Below are positions 12,918 to 25,447 of a stretch of 64,000 nt of DNA, piece by piece (position 1 is the stretch's first letter; each line of letters starts with the position of its first letter). The stretch is from the NCBI RefSeq assembly GCF_000524195.1, contig NW_020170397.1, positions 251,369-315,368 of the forward strand, read 5' to 3'. The notes below the pieces were generated by a model. That model worked only from the letters and a program-made list of their open reading frames with translations, was not told the origin of the DNA and ran no database searches. Origin of the DNA: Echinococcus granulosus (taxonomy: Eukaryota; Platyhelminthes; Cestoda; Cyclophyllidea; Taeniidae). A program made the position numbers and the translations under genes.

Positions 12918-15900
12918 GGCAAGGTATACAGAACCGCCATTGCGCTATGAGTGGATATCCCGTGTTGTCAGCAGCGGTTCCCGTCTGGACAGGGAAGGAT
13001 GTTATCCATCTGGTTTGTTTAAATTTGTGGTTACTATGGCAAAGCCGAATTCAGCACCATCAGATATGCATGTAGAACAAGTGTTTATTTAAATAGGGAT
13101 GCTTTTTGTCGTTTTTTTTTTTGTTTTGGTAATGGAACTAGGGGGATATCTCACATTCTAGAAGATTGAGCAGAGAAAGACGTCTTGTGTTGTGAGGGTT
13201 TCACAATTGAGGTTTTTGAGGCGGTAGGTATCCGTGTTGAACTCCTGCTCGGGAATCGACGATGGCGACGCCGTGTGATCTGATCGCCCGTCACCTCAAA
13301 GGCGTCATCATAGCTCTTCAAGCTGAATTGCCTTAGCTATACACGTTTGTACGTCGGTGATCGCGAAAACTCTCTCCGTCTACTGACTAGTACACAAGAC
13401 ACTGCAGCAAAAATAAGCGCTTCCTGAATCGGACATAAATTATGCCATTCCTGGGCCTGATGATTGAATGAGTAGATCCTAAGTCTTTATCGTGAATACC
13501 TTTGAAATTGTGGTACCAAAGTGTGGTGATGTAGCTATTATTTGGCAGAATACTGAACCCCCGTAGGCTGTATTTCCAATCGGTGATTTTGTGCCTAGAA
13601 CGGGTCAGAATCCTCTCTGTTTTTCTGTAGGCTAACAGTATGCCTTTCTTCGCCTCTCGTTTACTGTAATTCGCTTGAGTAATCCAACTTCATGCAGAAA
13701 TTCTCCTCTAACTCCACACGTAGCGGCACCCAACCTCCCCCATCACAAGTGGGAATACAGCGGTGAAATTAGTCACCCTTCGAGCAAAGGAATATTTGGC
13801 GGGAATCCAGAGGTGAATTCCTCCCCACAAGGGCAAGACCAATGTCCTTGCTAATCCCACATTTTGGCGAACACATCTGAGATTCCTCATCCGGGAGGAA
13901 GGGGGGGGGCGGGATTAGACTACTGACCTGATTTGATGGAAGGTCTGGAGGATGAATTAAGTATGCCGGAGCTTTGTTATCAAAATGAGCTAGAATAGAG
14001 GCAATGCATGGAAACAATAACCCCTGAGGATCACACGTGGATTATGAATCTTGGGTCGACGTCGCCTGAGAATTTTACTCCAACTCCGGAGCTTGCAGCC
14101 CAGATAAAACACAGGAGGTAAATGTGATGGACATACCTCTCGGTCCTATTATAAGACTTGCTCCTACTTAGCTTTTTGTCCGATATTCTGTTTGCATCTG
14201 CCAATTGGTCTTCCACTTGTGAGTAGTCGAGATTATCTCTGTAGTATAGAAAACACGCTATCGCGTTTAGCTCATTCTCCCTATCCACTAATTCGTGTCT
14301 ATTTCGACTGAGACACTCCACTTTCCTGCGATTAAGGGGAAGCTGGTGACTAATATCCTCTCCATTGGGGGACTAAGTCGTTGCGCCTTCGTCGCCTGCA
14401 TTTTCTGAGTTCTGGGAATCATTGCTAGCCTTTTCAAGCTTTTAGCAGATCCAATGATTCCCCCACCGAATCAGTGAACTTGGTACTTGAAAATGTGTAA
14501 AGTATGCACATGGATGAATAAATAATGAGTTTGCTAGATTGTTGGGAAAGAGGGAACACGGTCCATTACCCATCCAACCAAAAAATTATGCTAGAGGGAC
14601 CCATTCTAAGGATACTGGAAACGAGTAGATGCCATGGTACGTGCATCCCCTGTTCGAGGCTTTTACTTCAGATTTATACGACATGTCAGAAAAGAATAAT
14701 AGTTGCTTATAAATTGATATGATTTGATAGGATTCGGATTCCGGAGAAAAAAGAGTTAGCGAGACGGAACCAGCTATTGTCGCGGACCTTCGATTATGTC
14801 AGCAGCCTTCCAGCTATTCTGCACCCTAGTAAGAGAGCATTTTCCATGCTAGTATTTAAAAAGTGACTTCGGTAATCCCGCCGGTCAAATCGGTGATGAG
14901 ACCTGACGACAGGGAAGAACAGTGAGGGTTTCGTTGGCTGGAAGGAAGCTCTCAACTGCGGAGTGCTAAAGACCTCTTACATAAAATTCGATTAAAATGC
15001 CCGCTTTTGACAAATCCTTTGATTTGCATCGCACTTATAAATTACTAGACGAACTTAACTAGAAGCAACCTCAAGGAAGGGCTCAGTATGACGTCAAACG
15101 AGCCAACTCATGCCATTGTCCGGAAGCGGGATACTTTTTTGCCCAATGTTTCATTTCGACTGAAGCAACCGCAAAAAGGGATGACCATGCAAATTTTATT
15201 TTCCTTTAAAACACCGTGTAACTGCTGGCAGCCCACTTTAAATTCACACGTCTCCGATACGATTTGGCTTGTAAATAACACTTCGTCCGGAAACTTCGAC
15301 CAAACCCATAAGAGTCATAGTCACAAATATGCAAAATTATTCATTTGATGAGGTCACCATCCCAATTTCTACCCCGTCGTGCTGTCAATTGGAGTTTACT
15401 GAAGCAAGAGTTAGGATGGAAGAAGAAGACGGGTATTTACGGAAGGTGTCGAAGACAGCGCCTTAAAGATGTGAGCTTTAAAAGGGGTTGATACATATTT
15501 CGATGAACTTGATTAATTCAACGTCATTTATGATTCCGTTCGGCTGCAGAAAATGTTTGCCGACTAGTGAGGAACCAGCGAACTAATCCTCGAAAATTGG
15601 TTGCCTAATGTAAGTTTAATACAACTATTGTTTATCTCTCGGTTATGGCAAGGAGCCACTTTTATCATGACCATTGTACCACGCTGATTGAGCAGGCATC
15701 TGAGCACCGCCAGCAGGCCAAATGCCCACTCTTTCAAATGTACAAATTCTGCCCCAGTACTGTCTTATTTCGAATTCAGGGAAGTCTCAGGACGTTACAT
15801 AAGGCTCGCAGAAATAAGAAATACCGAAACATGTTTTACTACTAAAGACAAAATTTAACTCAAAAACTAAACTTACAAAAATAAATGAGAGTAAATTCAG

Positions 15901-16719
15901 GCGTTCAACTACCTTGTTTCTGCATTTATCACAAAGTGACAGACTTGCAACAGCTAAACATATTGACGTCTATGCACAAAGTACGCAGTGTTAGGGTAAA
16001 AAATAACGTTGCGAAATCATTTCTGTATTTTGCAAAACTAGAAGAGGGAGATAATTTATTATTAAACGATCGATTTAGGAAACCAAGATTTAATTTTCAT
16101 TTATTTTTTGTTTATTTTAGGCAAAACATACAAATTTTTTGTGTAGTGCTTAATTTTTTTCCTACACTTTTTTATTTTTAATTTTGGAGTGTTTGTTTTC
16201 ATTTATTTGATTGCAACTGAACGGCCTTAAACGACTTGTTGATGCGTAACGAGCTCACTTCAGACTTTTAGGAGGCGGCAACAAACATCTTGTCTATGGC
16301 TCTTAGTCGTTGTCATAGAGGCATTTGCATTAACTTCTGTCTGCAACTCCTTGTTAATTTTTTGATCACGTTTAGGGGTTTTTGCTCAAAAGTCATTTGT
16401 TCCGCACATATTTATAGCGGTTCTAGCGTTCATCGTCTTTACAAACTAGACAGAATTATTTCCCCTTTTGTTTTCTCTTTGCACAGTATTTGTTGTTTTG
16501 TTTCTGAAGACTGCTATTTTTTGTTCGTTTTTACTATTTTTGGGAAAAATTCCCCCTAACTTTCTTACCTCTCTGGTCTATGTTATAAACTTTTACGCCG
16601 TCTTTGTCAGCATGAATTTTTATCCTAGGTAAATACCCCTGAAATTTAACTATTTTTTATTAAAGCTAAATGCTTTGCCATCATACATAGGTGTGTTACG
16701 GAATTTACTCTTTCCAAAA
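12918..16719. other. 3.8-kb intergenic stretch, no supported gene
   Basis: This is AT-rich sequence with a G-run near 13900-13915 and T-rich tracts around 16080-16180. Short ORFs (for example 14031-14321 minus, 15885-16181 plus) show no family resemblance, no splice support and the composition of AT-rich noncoding DNA. I see no RNA gene. Confidence 0.4.
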
Positions 16720-19700
16720 ATGGAACCAGTATACAAACTTGGTGAAAATGGTCTGGAAGTTCCAATGGAACTTCATAGAATAAATCGCTCAAGGCTTTGC
16801 CAGCGACTCCAAGAACTTTGGTCAGCTGGTGTGGCTCCAACAAAGACTCTGAATGGAGTTTATGTCCTCCTTCAGGGTGGTTCCTTGGCATTTCATGGAG
16901 GATCTGATGTGGAGTATGTCTTCCGTCAGGTAATAATATGCTCATTTTGATTTTATTATAACGTACCCTAAAGGAGTCGTATTTTCACTGGACATTTGGA
17001 GGCCAAGAACCATACTGGTATGGCGCTATTGAAATCGCCTCTCAACGCTCTATCTTATTTGTTCCACAAGCATCGGAAGATGAATCCGTGTTCATGGGAG
17101 AAATTCCGTCCTTGAATGACGTAATAACGAGATATGGCGTGGATGAAGCGCACTACACTCAAGACGTAAATATTCGGATCACTGTTTTGTGTACTGTTTT
17201 CATTGAATAGATTTTAACCGCTTATTGATGCAGCTAGCAATTTAGGTGATCCAAATACATCCTAGGTGTCGTGAGCAGACAAAATGATTTATTTAATCTT
17301 GGATTCTACACTTTTGACCTTTAGATTGAGAAGTATTTTCTTCAGAAGAATCCAAGCTTGCTACTGACTTTGGTAAGTTTAAGTCCCCAAATATTTTACA
17401 GGATTTGTTTTACTTGGTACGGCTATTTAATGATCCAAACTTTATTGCACAGCGCGGACTTAATACGATCAGTGGTGATAACACTTCGGAAGCGTTGTTT
17501 GATGGAATCGAAAAGTAGGTTAACCCCCCAATTTTTTTGGTTTATGGGTTTCCCTCATCACATCTTGGTTACTTTTATCCAAAAGCGGATTCTGACTTGA
17601 ATGGTGCCCCGTGCTGCCATTGGCTAAAGTTTGCAAAAGCGTGAACTGATCCTCTGAGCAGGCGTCTTTGTTTGCTAACGCTTGCTAGGAAACAGTCTGC
17701 CGGCTAGCTAGTGGAGAGAGTTGGAGACTGCGTGCGTGTGTGGATGTCGATGACCTAGGTCATTAGTTTCCGAATCAAACAACTCTGTTTAATGCGAACC
17801 ATTCAGGATGGACTGAACGAGAGCACATTCATCTTGAAGGCTCGGGAATTAGGCATCAAAATCGAACAGGACTTATTCCTCCCGGTGTTATCTAAATATG
17901 GCCACACAAATATGAAAATTGCACTCGTAAATCAATTTCCTTTTTCCATTTTTCTAATGAGTCTTGTGTGTGGTGTATTTTAGATTCAAAACTGACAACA
18001 GCATTCTCCATCACGAGATGGCCGAATGGTAGGTCAAATTAACATAGAGTAGAACCCGATATTCTCCTACTTCTATATTTGCTAAGGATTCTTCCTCATA
18101 GTCCATTTTATGTCTTGCACTTGGCAGTTAACAATGCTTTAGCATTCCAAATTTGTACATTTCCATGAAAAGTTTATCTTGGCCGTCTTTCCTTTCACAA
18201 AAAGCAGAACTTATGTTTACTATGCTGGTGTAAACAAAAGTAAATGCTAGTTTTACCAAATTGCTGTTTACCCTGAGACTTGTCTTTTGTAAATACTTCG
18301 CTACCAAAGACCACCTGGTGGGCACTTTAATTAATAGCACTTCTACGGCCTTTTCAGCAAGTACATTTCTTTCACTCATTTTTTACGTTGCCATGATCCA
18401 ACCTTTCAATCCTAAAGGCATCACTAATTGATTGTACACAGAACTTTCAATACGGCCAAAGTAGGGACTTCAGCATGTGTGTGGCCACCTTGTCAAAGTG
18501 TTTCCCTCTTCCACCCCCCCCCCCCACCCATATTTTTACTTGATTTGCAGTTCATTGTGTCTTTGATGTTACCGACTAGGCCTACGTCTGTCACTTTATA
18601 ATAATCAACCATATATCTAAGTAACTGCATTGCTATAGCCGCCTGATTAAGACCCCAATGGAGTTGGAGGTGATGCGCTACGCGGTGTCAGTGAGCTCAG
18701 CAGCACATCGCCACGTTATGCGGAAGGTGAAACCTGGCATGTTTCAATTCCAGGTGGAGAGTCTATTTCGCCACTACTGCTACGTCAACGGCGGCTGTCG
18801 TCACCTCTCCTACCCTTGCATTGCTGCCACGTAGGTGCCTCCTCCCTCTAATCCTTTAGGCAATACTAAAATTGGGTCGCGTAAAGTGGCATCCGAGCCT
18901 CCTGATTTGACTGAACTCAGAGGTCCGATGTTTTTGGCAATAAATAACAGTCAAACTACTATATGCTCCATGAATATTTAGCCTCTGCAAATCACGCAAA
19001 GTTAGATCGAAACAACCGCCAAGAACTTGTCTGTCACGCGTCCATTCCTTTCCATGAAGAATGGCTCACGTTAATTGCACATTTTTATCCCTATGAAAGC
19101 TCTTGCTTACCGGCTTTTGGTAGAGGTCGTGACGGGGCCACCATCTACTACGGCTACCCCACTTCTCCTAACGACAATCAGATCCACGATGGAGAAATGT
19201 GCCTCTTTGATATGGGTGCAGAGTACTACTGCTATTGCTCTGACATAACCTGCTCCTTCCCTGTCAACGGGAAGTTCACGTCTGACCAGCGATTCATCTA
19301 CGAGTCTGTTTTGGCTGCCGTCCGGTTAGTCAAGAATGACTAGCACCTTAGTCGAATGATGCTGCTGTAAATATTCTGTCTGTTGTTTCTAGAGTAGTCA
19401 TAAGCCATCTTCAGCCCGGTGTAAGTTGGATAGAGATGCACAAATTGGCCGAACGGACACTCCTGGAACATCTAAAAGCGGGTGGTTTGTTGCAAGGCGA
19501 CATTGAGGCCATGATGTCCGCCCACCTCGGTGCCACCTTTACGCCACGCGGCTTGGGCCACCTCATCGGCTGCGATGTTCATGATGTCGGAGGATACAAC
19601 AAGGTGAGCATAACTACACAACCGCATAGTTTAGGGACACAAAGCCTTGCTCATAGAATTACCTGCATTTTGTGCGTAACAACAAGCTAATGTTATCAAT

Positions 19701-20094
19701 TTACCATTATTTAATTTAAAAGGGTGCACCCCCGAGACCGACAGAACCAGGTCTCAGGAACCTGCGTACCGCACGACGCCTCATGCCCAACATGGTACTG
19801 ACTGTTGAACCAGGCTGTTACTTCATAAAGGAGCTGATCGACCAAGCCAAGTCTACGCCAGAGCTCAGACGATTTCTGGTCCTTGAAGAGATCGAACGAT
19901 TCGCCAGCTTCGGTGGGGTATGCAAATTTAATTTTATGGAACGCCAACCCACACATATCGTTTAGGTCAGGATTGAGGAAGACGTACTGATAACGGACGA
20001 AGGATGTGAGGTACTCTCCGACGTCCCACGGACAGTGGAAGAGATAGAAGATTGGATGTCTCGAGAAACGACCGAATACGACTCCTTGATGTAA
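16720..20094 (+). CDS. PEPD: Xaa-Pro dipeptidase (prolidase)
   Basis: Ten exons: 16720-16929, 16974-17165, 17325-17372, 17453-17514, 17984-18028, 18639-18830, 19124-19324, 19393-19603, 19723-19917, 19966-20094. They give 494 residues, against 493 in human prolidase. The enzyme is a cytosolic, manganese-dependent peptidase that cleaves dipeptides with C-terminal proline or hydroxyproline, important in collagen turnover. The aminopeptidase-P-like N-domain ([16 protein letters not shown]) is followed by the pita-bread catalytic domain. All five metal ligands are visible: two Asp in [20 protein letters not shown], His in GLGHLIG, Glu in LTVEPGCYF and Glu in VRIEEDV. The start [15 protein letters not shown] aligns with the family N-terminus; an upstream in-frame Met at 16675 would add 15 residues. 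Intron 1 is only 44 bp. The open frame at 17792-17983 lies in intron 4 and matches nothing in prolidase. Tail-to-tail with RPL14. Confidence 0.95.
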
Positions 20095-20117
20095 CCAACG
20101 CACTTCTAGTAGCTTAA

Positions 20118-20123
20118 AATAAA
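20118..20123 (+). terminator. PEPD poly(A) signal
   Basis: A canonical AATAAA lies 24 bases after the prolidase stop codon. Confidence 0.7.
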
Positions 20124-20434
20124 TAACCACTGAGGTAATTTACTTGCTGATATTCAAGGGCAAATCCCACCACCGCCAAAGGCACCAGACCACAAGCGAT
20201 CAACATCTACTGACCATAACCAAATGCCAAAAATGTCAAAGGACGCTGTACTCTTAATCAACGAGCAGCATAATAATTGGGGTGATTAAAGGCTTGGTAA
20301 GGTATTCACCAGCACGTAGTGACCGAGGGGCCAACTTTGGAACTTCCAGCAACAGTAGACATAACGGTTAAACAGCAGTCATTCTAGGCCAACCATCTCA
20401 ACAAAACCACAGGAAACCATTCACAAAGATGTAC

Positions 20435-20440
20435 TTTATT
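20435..20440 (-). terminator. RPL14 poly(A) signal
   Basis: AATAAA on the minus strand lies 14 bases past the RPL14 stop. The two convergent genes therefore have separate 3' ends about 310 bp apart. Confidence 0.7.
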
Positions 20441-20453
20441 GCAAAATTGCGGA

Positions 20454-21016
20454 TTACGCAGTTTTCTTCTTTGGTCGCATGTTCTTGATCATCTGGAGTG
20501 TTGTCTTCCTCATGCGATAATTGCTAATGATTCTATTTCGCTATATGAGAAAAGATAGAAGAAATCAGTTAAAATAGTCAACTTGAAGAAGATTAAGACA
20601 AAGGAAACGAGTCTCCATGCTATCGCAGAACACAATGTTAAAAAGGTACGGAGGCATACCGTTTTTCTCGCTACCATGACTTGGAACCTTTGAAAGTCAG
20701 TGAGGCCCGCACGGATACGCTTTTTCTCCAGCTTGCGAGCCCACATCGACTTCTTCCAAAGCTCACCAATCTTCTGCCTGCGCCAATTATCCTCGACCCC
20801 AAGAGTGCCACAGTTCACTGGAATCTTCATAACAAACTTTGTTAAATGAAGCCTTTTAATATTGACGGGACGGCGAGGAACACCCGAACAAGGTCCATCG
20901 ATAAGGACGCGATTCTGGTCGATAATGTCCACAATAACGGCAATTTTCCTAGCGTAAGCTCCGTGAGTTATAAACACAACACGGCCACGTTCAACGAATC
21001 TGGTATAGTGAACCAT
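20454..21016 (-). CDS. RPL14: 60S ribosomal protein L14 (eL14)
   Basis: Two coding exons, 20660-21016 and 20454-20540, encode 147 residues. The protein is a structural part of the cytosolic large subunit. The family pattern is clear: start MVHYTRFVERGRVVFI aligns with the eL14 N-terminus, then IAVIVDIIDQNRVLIDGP (the KOW-like beta domain), the W-K-rich middle (WKKSMWARKLEKKRIRAGLTDFQRF) and the basic helix RNRIISNYRMRK. The C-terminus is short, without the long alanine/lysine tail of mammals, as in other invertebrates. A splice acceptor lies at 21023/21024, seven bases upstream of the ATG, so there is at least one 5' untranslated exon or a trans-splice site. Reading through the last intron gives a spurious longer frame. 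Confidence 0.92.
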
Positions 21017-21023
21017 CAGTAAA

Positions 21024-21969
21024 CTAAAGAGAGAAATTAGAAAAGCATGAGCAAACCCTCGAAACAAAGTGCCCCGCAAGACCACAAATTCAAACAAATT
21101 GGCAGGACTAAATTTTGCCCACCTCCCTTAATTATTTCAAATAGAAGAGTATTTAAAATATTCAAAAATTTTGCAAGTAACCGAGGTGCTTAACGGTTGG
21201 TGATCTTTCCATTAGATCAAATCAAAATCACCACAGAGGGGGGCTCTGTCTTATTTGTCCGCTTGTTCCTGAAGAAAATATAGGAATCAAAGAGTCACTG
21301 ATTGGATAGTTTATATACAAACTCAAAACCCTAATAGTGCACTAGAAGTCCGCTTGTCACGATACATGCTGAAGCATCTTCGAGTTTGGAACATAAGTTT
21401 ATTTCAGGTGCGTAAAATGATCACCAGGAAAAAAAGTGACCTGTGCCATGCATACATCACTTTAATATTGCAAAAATAGCAAAATGTACCTTTTAAAGCC
21501 TTTGGATTTATTTGTCCTCCATGACAAATTTTTTCATTGGGATATTTTAATATCAAACAGTCGACAGTTTAGAACCATGTTTCAGATTTTGGTGCTACGT
21601 AGCCAAAAAAATGCACTGCTTGTAGGATGAAACGGTACGCACCTAACAATATTGGTTTGTTTTCTAAAATAATAACAAACCAGTAGCATTTACTTGCTAA
21701 TAATGCAAATGCCTAACTTTCAAAAAAATGTGATTAAAAAAACCTTTTCAAGGCAGTTAGGGCGTTTTAAACGGGTTAAAGTGCCGATCAAATTTCAAAA
21801 TAATGAAAGATTTTAATCGATACTTTATTCCCGTCATTTTATAAATAGGTGTGCGAGTTGTTTCTGTGTTTACGCCTTGTGTTTTGGTAGTTCGTGTTTT
21901 TCGTAAAATCAATCTCCAAGTTTATTGTGCCGGAATATTTGTCCCACATATATTACTTGCATTTTTAGG
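21024..21969. other. Divergent intergenic region RPL14-MRPS33
   Basis: About 0.95 kb of AT-rich DNA separates two divergently transcribed ribosomal-protein genes and must hold both promoters. A TATA-like TTTATAAATA at 21838-21847 lies about 120 bases before the MRPS33 start. No element could be assigned to RPL14. Confidence 0.4.
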
Positions 21970-22275
21970 ATGGCTTCCAGAGGGACGGTGTATTCGAAAC
22001 GAATAGCATTATTAGCAAGTAGAATCTTCGGAGATACTTCATCCGCCTACCCTCCTCCAAAAGTTGTTCGAGTGATGAGCGAACTGCCTGAAGCAATAAA
22101 AATCCGAGATTGGTATCCCCCTCTTGAAGAATATTCTGAAATCCTTGCCACCTTGCGTCAGGTTGGTCTTTTCCGAGATGAGCATGCCGACTTCAGAGAT
22201 GAAATGGATCGTCTACGGGCTCTTAGAGGCAAAAAGAAGTGGGTCAAGGGCAAGAGGATTGACTATTTTCCTTGA
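21970..22275 (+). CDS. MRPS33: Mitochondrial ribosomal protein S33
   Basis: A single-exon frame of 101 residues, close to the human length of 106. The family signature is plain: SKRIALLASRIFGD at the N-terminus, VVRVMSELPE, DWYPPLEEYSEI, LRQVGLFRDEHADFRDEMDRL and the basic end RGKKKWVKGKR. It is a component of the mitochondrial small subunit (mS33). The start at 21970 is chosen because the family begins just before the SKRIALLASRIFG block and because a splice-acceptor-like TTTTTAG lies one base upstream. The longer in-frame Met at 21925 would put the coding start upstream of this acceptor. The acceptor is compatible with spliced-leader trans-splicing. Confidence 0.92.
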   Translation: MASRGTVYSKRIALLASRIFGDTSSAYPPPKVVRVMSELPEAIKIRDWYPPLEEYSEILATLRQVGLFRDEHADFRDEMDRLRALRGKKKWVKGKRIDYFP

Positions 22276-22297
22276 TGCATCTGAAAAAAAAACTGTG

Positions 22298-22303
22298 AAT
22301 AAA
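22298..22303 (+). terminator. MRPS33 poly(A) signal
   Basis: A canonical AATAAA lies 23 bases after the MRPS33 stop codon. Confidence 0.7.
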
Positions 22304-25041
22304 TATTGACTTTTGTAAGTAAGTTGTGTTTGTTTTGTCTCATGTTAATGAAGTTGTTTTATTGAAAAATGTATTAATTGTGGCCATGGTTGCTGCGTTT
22401 TTATCGCTCTTCGTGTTTTCGCGCCCCTTCGACATCACATTTTACCCAAATCTGAAGTTTTATTACTTATTAGTTGCGTGGTACAAAATTATCCACAGCT
22501 CCTTATTGCTTCTGAAAATCTCAAGCGTGACTGTCTTGACTTCGGTAAAAACCTTTATTCTTGAAAATGAAGGATTGAAATTTGCTTTTGATTTGTCAAT
22601 AATTCGAGCCTAACTTACCGGTACCAACTTTCAGTAGTGTTTTCTGTGAGTGATTATGTGGGCTTATTGCATTTAATTTTGTACGAATAAAACTAGATTC
22701 AAAGGTAAACCCCAAGCTCTTTTTTTGGACACCGATTAAGTCCGATAACTACATGTGAGCCGCGTTAAACCCCTACCTTGTTGAAATTAATGACGTCCTC
22801 GTTGTTCTTCTCGAAGTTGCCGTTTGACGTATGGTCATCTGTATCAGTGATATTGAGTATTAATTTATTTGGAATCGTTAAATGGGTAATTGATCAGGTA
22901 GTTTGTAATTGAATCCTTTAATCGCTTTATTGTAGAAAGCCTTCAACTGTCAAATAGTAGTTACTGTGGCAAGGGGATAAATATTTGACGTTGACCGCAT
23001 GGTATGCTATTATTTCGCAATGAATGCATTTGTTTGGTCAAATAGGCCTAAAGATCGGCAATTTAGGTTGCCCAAGGAGATGGAGGAGAAATGAAGAGTA
23101 GTCGTCCATGCTCTATTGCGCTCATCCTTAGTCCTCTCTTGATGAGTGGCTGTACCACGAATTGACATGTCAGCCGGTAGAGTTTACCTTAGTTAGTAAG
23201 TCCGCGTATGTATCCAGGCCGTAAATACACTTTGACTATTGACTGGATCAGGGGGAGGGGGAGTTTGTATCCGATTCAAGACGAATGTCCCGGGTCTTCA
23301 ATCAGTGCACTCCGTGAGTGACAATCGGACGTGGTGGCGACCTATTGTTTCATATGTTCACGATATACTGGTACCATTTGGGCAGCCGCATTAGATGGAC
23401 GATTAACTATTTCCCCGGGATCACAAGTTATTTCGGCCTTGGTACTGGTGAAATTGTAAAAATCATTTATGAGAGTGGGGATCATAGTTGCGTGGTGTAG
23501 AAATGGGCAGAAGTCGCTAGCATCGGTGTTTGGTTGACTAGCTTACATGCGTTGTCAATACACAGCGCTTTTTGAAAGAGAAAACACGGTGTATCGATGA
23601 AGAGGTTCACGTTTGATGGATTTCTCCTGTCTAATGTCCTATGACCATAAGATGGAGCATAGGCTGGATAAAACGGGTGCCCCAGTTCAGTTAACAATTC
23701 TCTAAAAGGAACCTATTTTCCATTCAAAGTAATCAGCCTCTTATCCGACCTGGTAGTGCCTGCCTGAGGGGAAGATATCTTTAAACCATTCAGTGTAGAG
23801 CCATGTCAAGGCTTTTTCGTGCAAGTCAGCTTAGTGGATCGTCGTAGTTAGACGTCGTGACCGTGTCCATCTTGTCGAAAAGCTGAGTGAACAGCGACCA
23901 GACAGATTCATGCTATCGCCTCGTCTTATTACCTGACTACAGCCGCAGCGTTAGCGGTTTAGTGATGTGCCAAGGGATCACGTTGCCCGGTCGGGTGTCC
24001 GAGTTCGATAAAGATGCAGCTGGACCCTGATAACGATGAGGTAGCTTATCGAGGCTAACGTCTGGACTCACGACTTAGTCATGATTCCCCGTAAACGACT
24101 GAGTTTTGGAGATATCGTTTATTTACCAGTGTTAAATGTTCAAAGGTTTCAGAGGTCTAGCATCCACACATAAAAAAGAAACCAGATAGAAAGATAATGA
24201 TAGCATTGAGAGTTTTCTAACGACCCGAAGGATAGCAACTACCTATTTCTGATCAGCAAGGCAGTCTTTCTCCTCACACCCGTCATCTAGTTTGACAGCC
24301 TCTTTGGTAATTTTTTGGATGAAAGAGGTAAGGAGCACGCTTCTCCGCCAGTCTGATGAAATCCACCGCGGACATTGGTTCTGCCGATAAGCTCAGTATT
24401 TCCTCCTGCCTGACTTTTGGAGTCTTCGCTGACACCGTCATGGTATTCGTCACAATGGCTTGGACGCGGATCCACTTTAATGCCTCACCAAGTGCGCCTC
24501 TGCTGGGAACTCCAGCCAGAAGACGTTGTTGCGCGGACGGTAGAGTGACCAGTCTCCACTATGGAAAAAAAATGAGAAATATGGTAGTAAATAAAGTCAT
24601 CCCCTCCCTTTCTCAATTTCTTCATATTAATAGATACGAAGGGTGTATCAATCACTCGGTCTCTTTCCGCAATTTCTGAAATGTTTTACGTTAGAGATTA
24701 TCGTTCTCTATAAAGAGGTCGAGTAAGGTATTGCAATCAAAAAAAGTTGTGGAATCCTCTAGAGATAAGAATGAAAAAAGTCATCAGGCAAGAGCAGTTT
24801 ATCACAAAGGTCGTTTCGTCAGCTTTCAAGAGGTAATTTTAGCATGCCGAATGCCTCATTCTACTATCTCCTGAGTTCATAACTGTCAGGGAATGGGGCA
24901 GACAATCAACATAAATCATTGTGTTTGAACAAAACTGTGAGGGAACAAAGCTATATCCATCCTTTTCTACCTTTTAACGTTCTCAATATTGTCACACTAA
25001 AGTAGACAGCAGGGATGGAAGAGAGGAAAGATACAACGCAC
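22304..25041. other. Intergenic stretch, no supported gene
   Basis: Short ORFs only, none with family resemblance. Around 24600-24660 a TACGAAGGGTGTAT block recalls part of the repeat at 1-540 but is too short to call a copy. The 3' exons of the haspin-like gene (minus strand) may lie between 24700 and 25041, but I could not find the expected C-terminal motifs. Confidence 0.35.
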
Positions 25042-25447
25042 CAAATCGCAGGTGAGAGAATGTAAAATCCAAAGTCTTGACGATGGGTTCATGATAAGGT
25101 TGGTAGACTCGACCGTCGAGACGAGAAGTGGGTGACACTTGGATGCAACAATCCTTCCACTTGCCCACCGCATCTATTAGGATGTTGCTTAGATGGAGAT
25201 TTCGATGTTCAAACTTCAGCTGCCTCCCGCCAACAGCCAACGCAAGAGCGTCCTAAGTAGGGATAAGCAATCATGTTTGTGCACAAGGATGCTACGAAAA
25301 AAGGAAGGATAATGTGCAAACTACCTAAAGAAAAGAGTGGAATAAGGATGGCGACAGGTGTGCAACATGCGATGATGCGATAAACCGGAGGCCCACACAG
25401 CTCACACTCCATTACAGCCCGCAGCTGTGTCCAGGAGGGCTCAGCGT
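25042..25447 (-). CDS. Haspin-like protein kinase, partial (two exons)
   Basis: Two minus-strand exons can be supported: 25416-25447 and 25042-25252, joined in phase across a 163-bp intron. The larger contains ALAVGGRQLKFEHRNLHLSN, matching the haspin catalytic loop (family: LAVAE..L.FEHRDLHWGN), and ends KTLDFTFSHLRF, matching the haspin metal-binding segment (family: IIDYTLSRL). In the conserved HRD motif the catalytic Asp is Asn here (codon AAT), while the downstream Asp in LDFT and the Asn in LSN are kept. Haspin phosphorylates histone H3 Thr3 in mitosis; this copy may be inactive, a pseudokinase or a decaying gene. The N-lobe and the C-terminal helices were not found. A possible upstream exon containing HLLVLEGLGTNTF lies at about 25720-26033. 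Confidence 0.65.

Noticed and set aside
17792..17983. Open frame between prolidase exons 4 and 5
   Set aside because: Its sequence does not match prolidase, and the exon at 17984-18028 that does match fits the phase directly, so this is intron.
20541..20659. Readthrough extension of RPL14 beyond residue 119
   Set aside because: A GTATGC donor and CTATATAG acceptor join the conserved RNRII segment in frame; the extension is intron.
23940..24040. Possible tRNA (GTTCGA-like segment)
   Set aside because: Cloverleaf stems and the acceptor pairing could not be formed around it.
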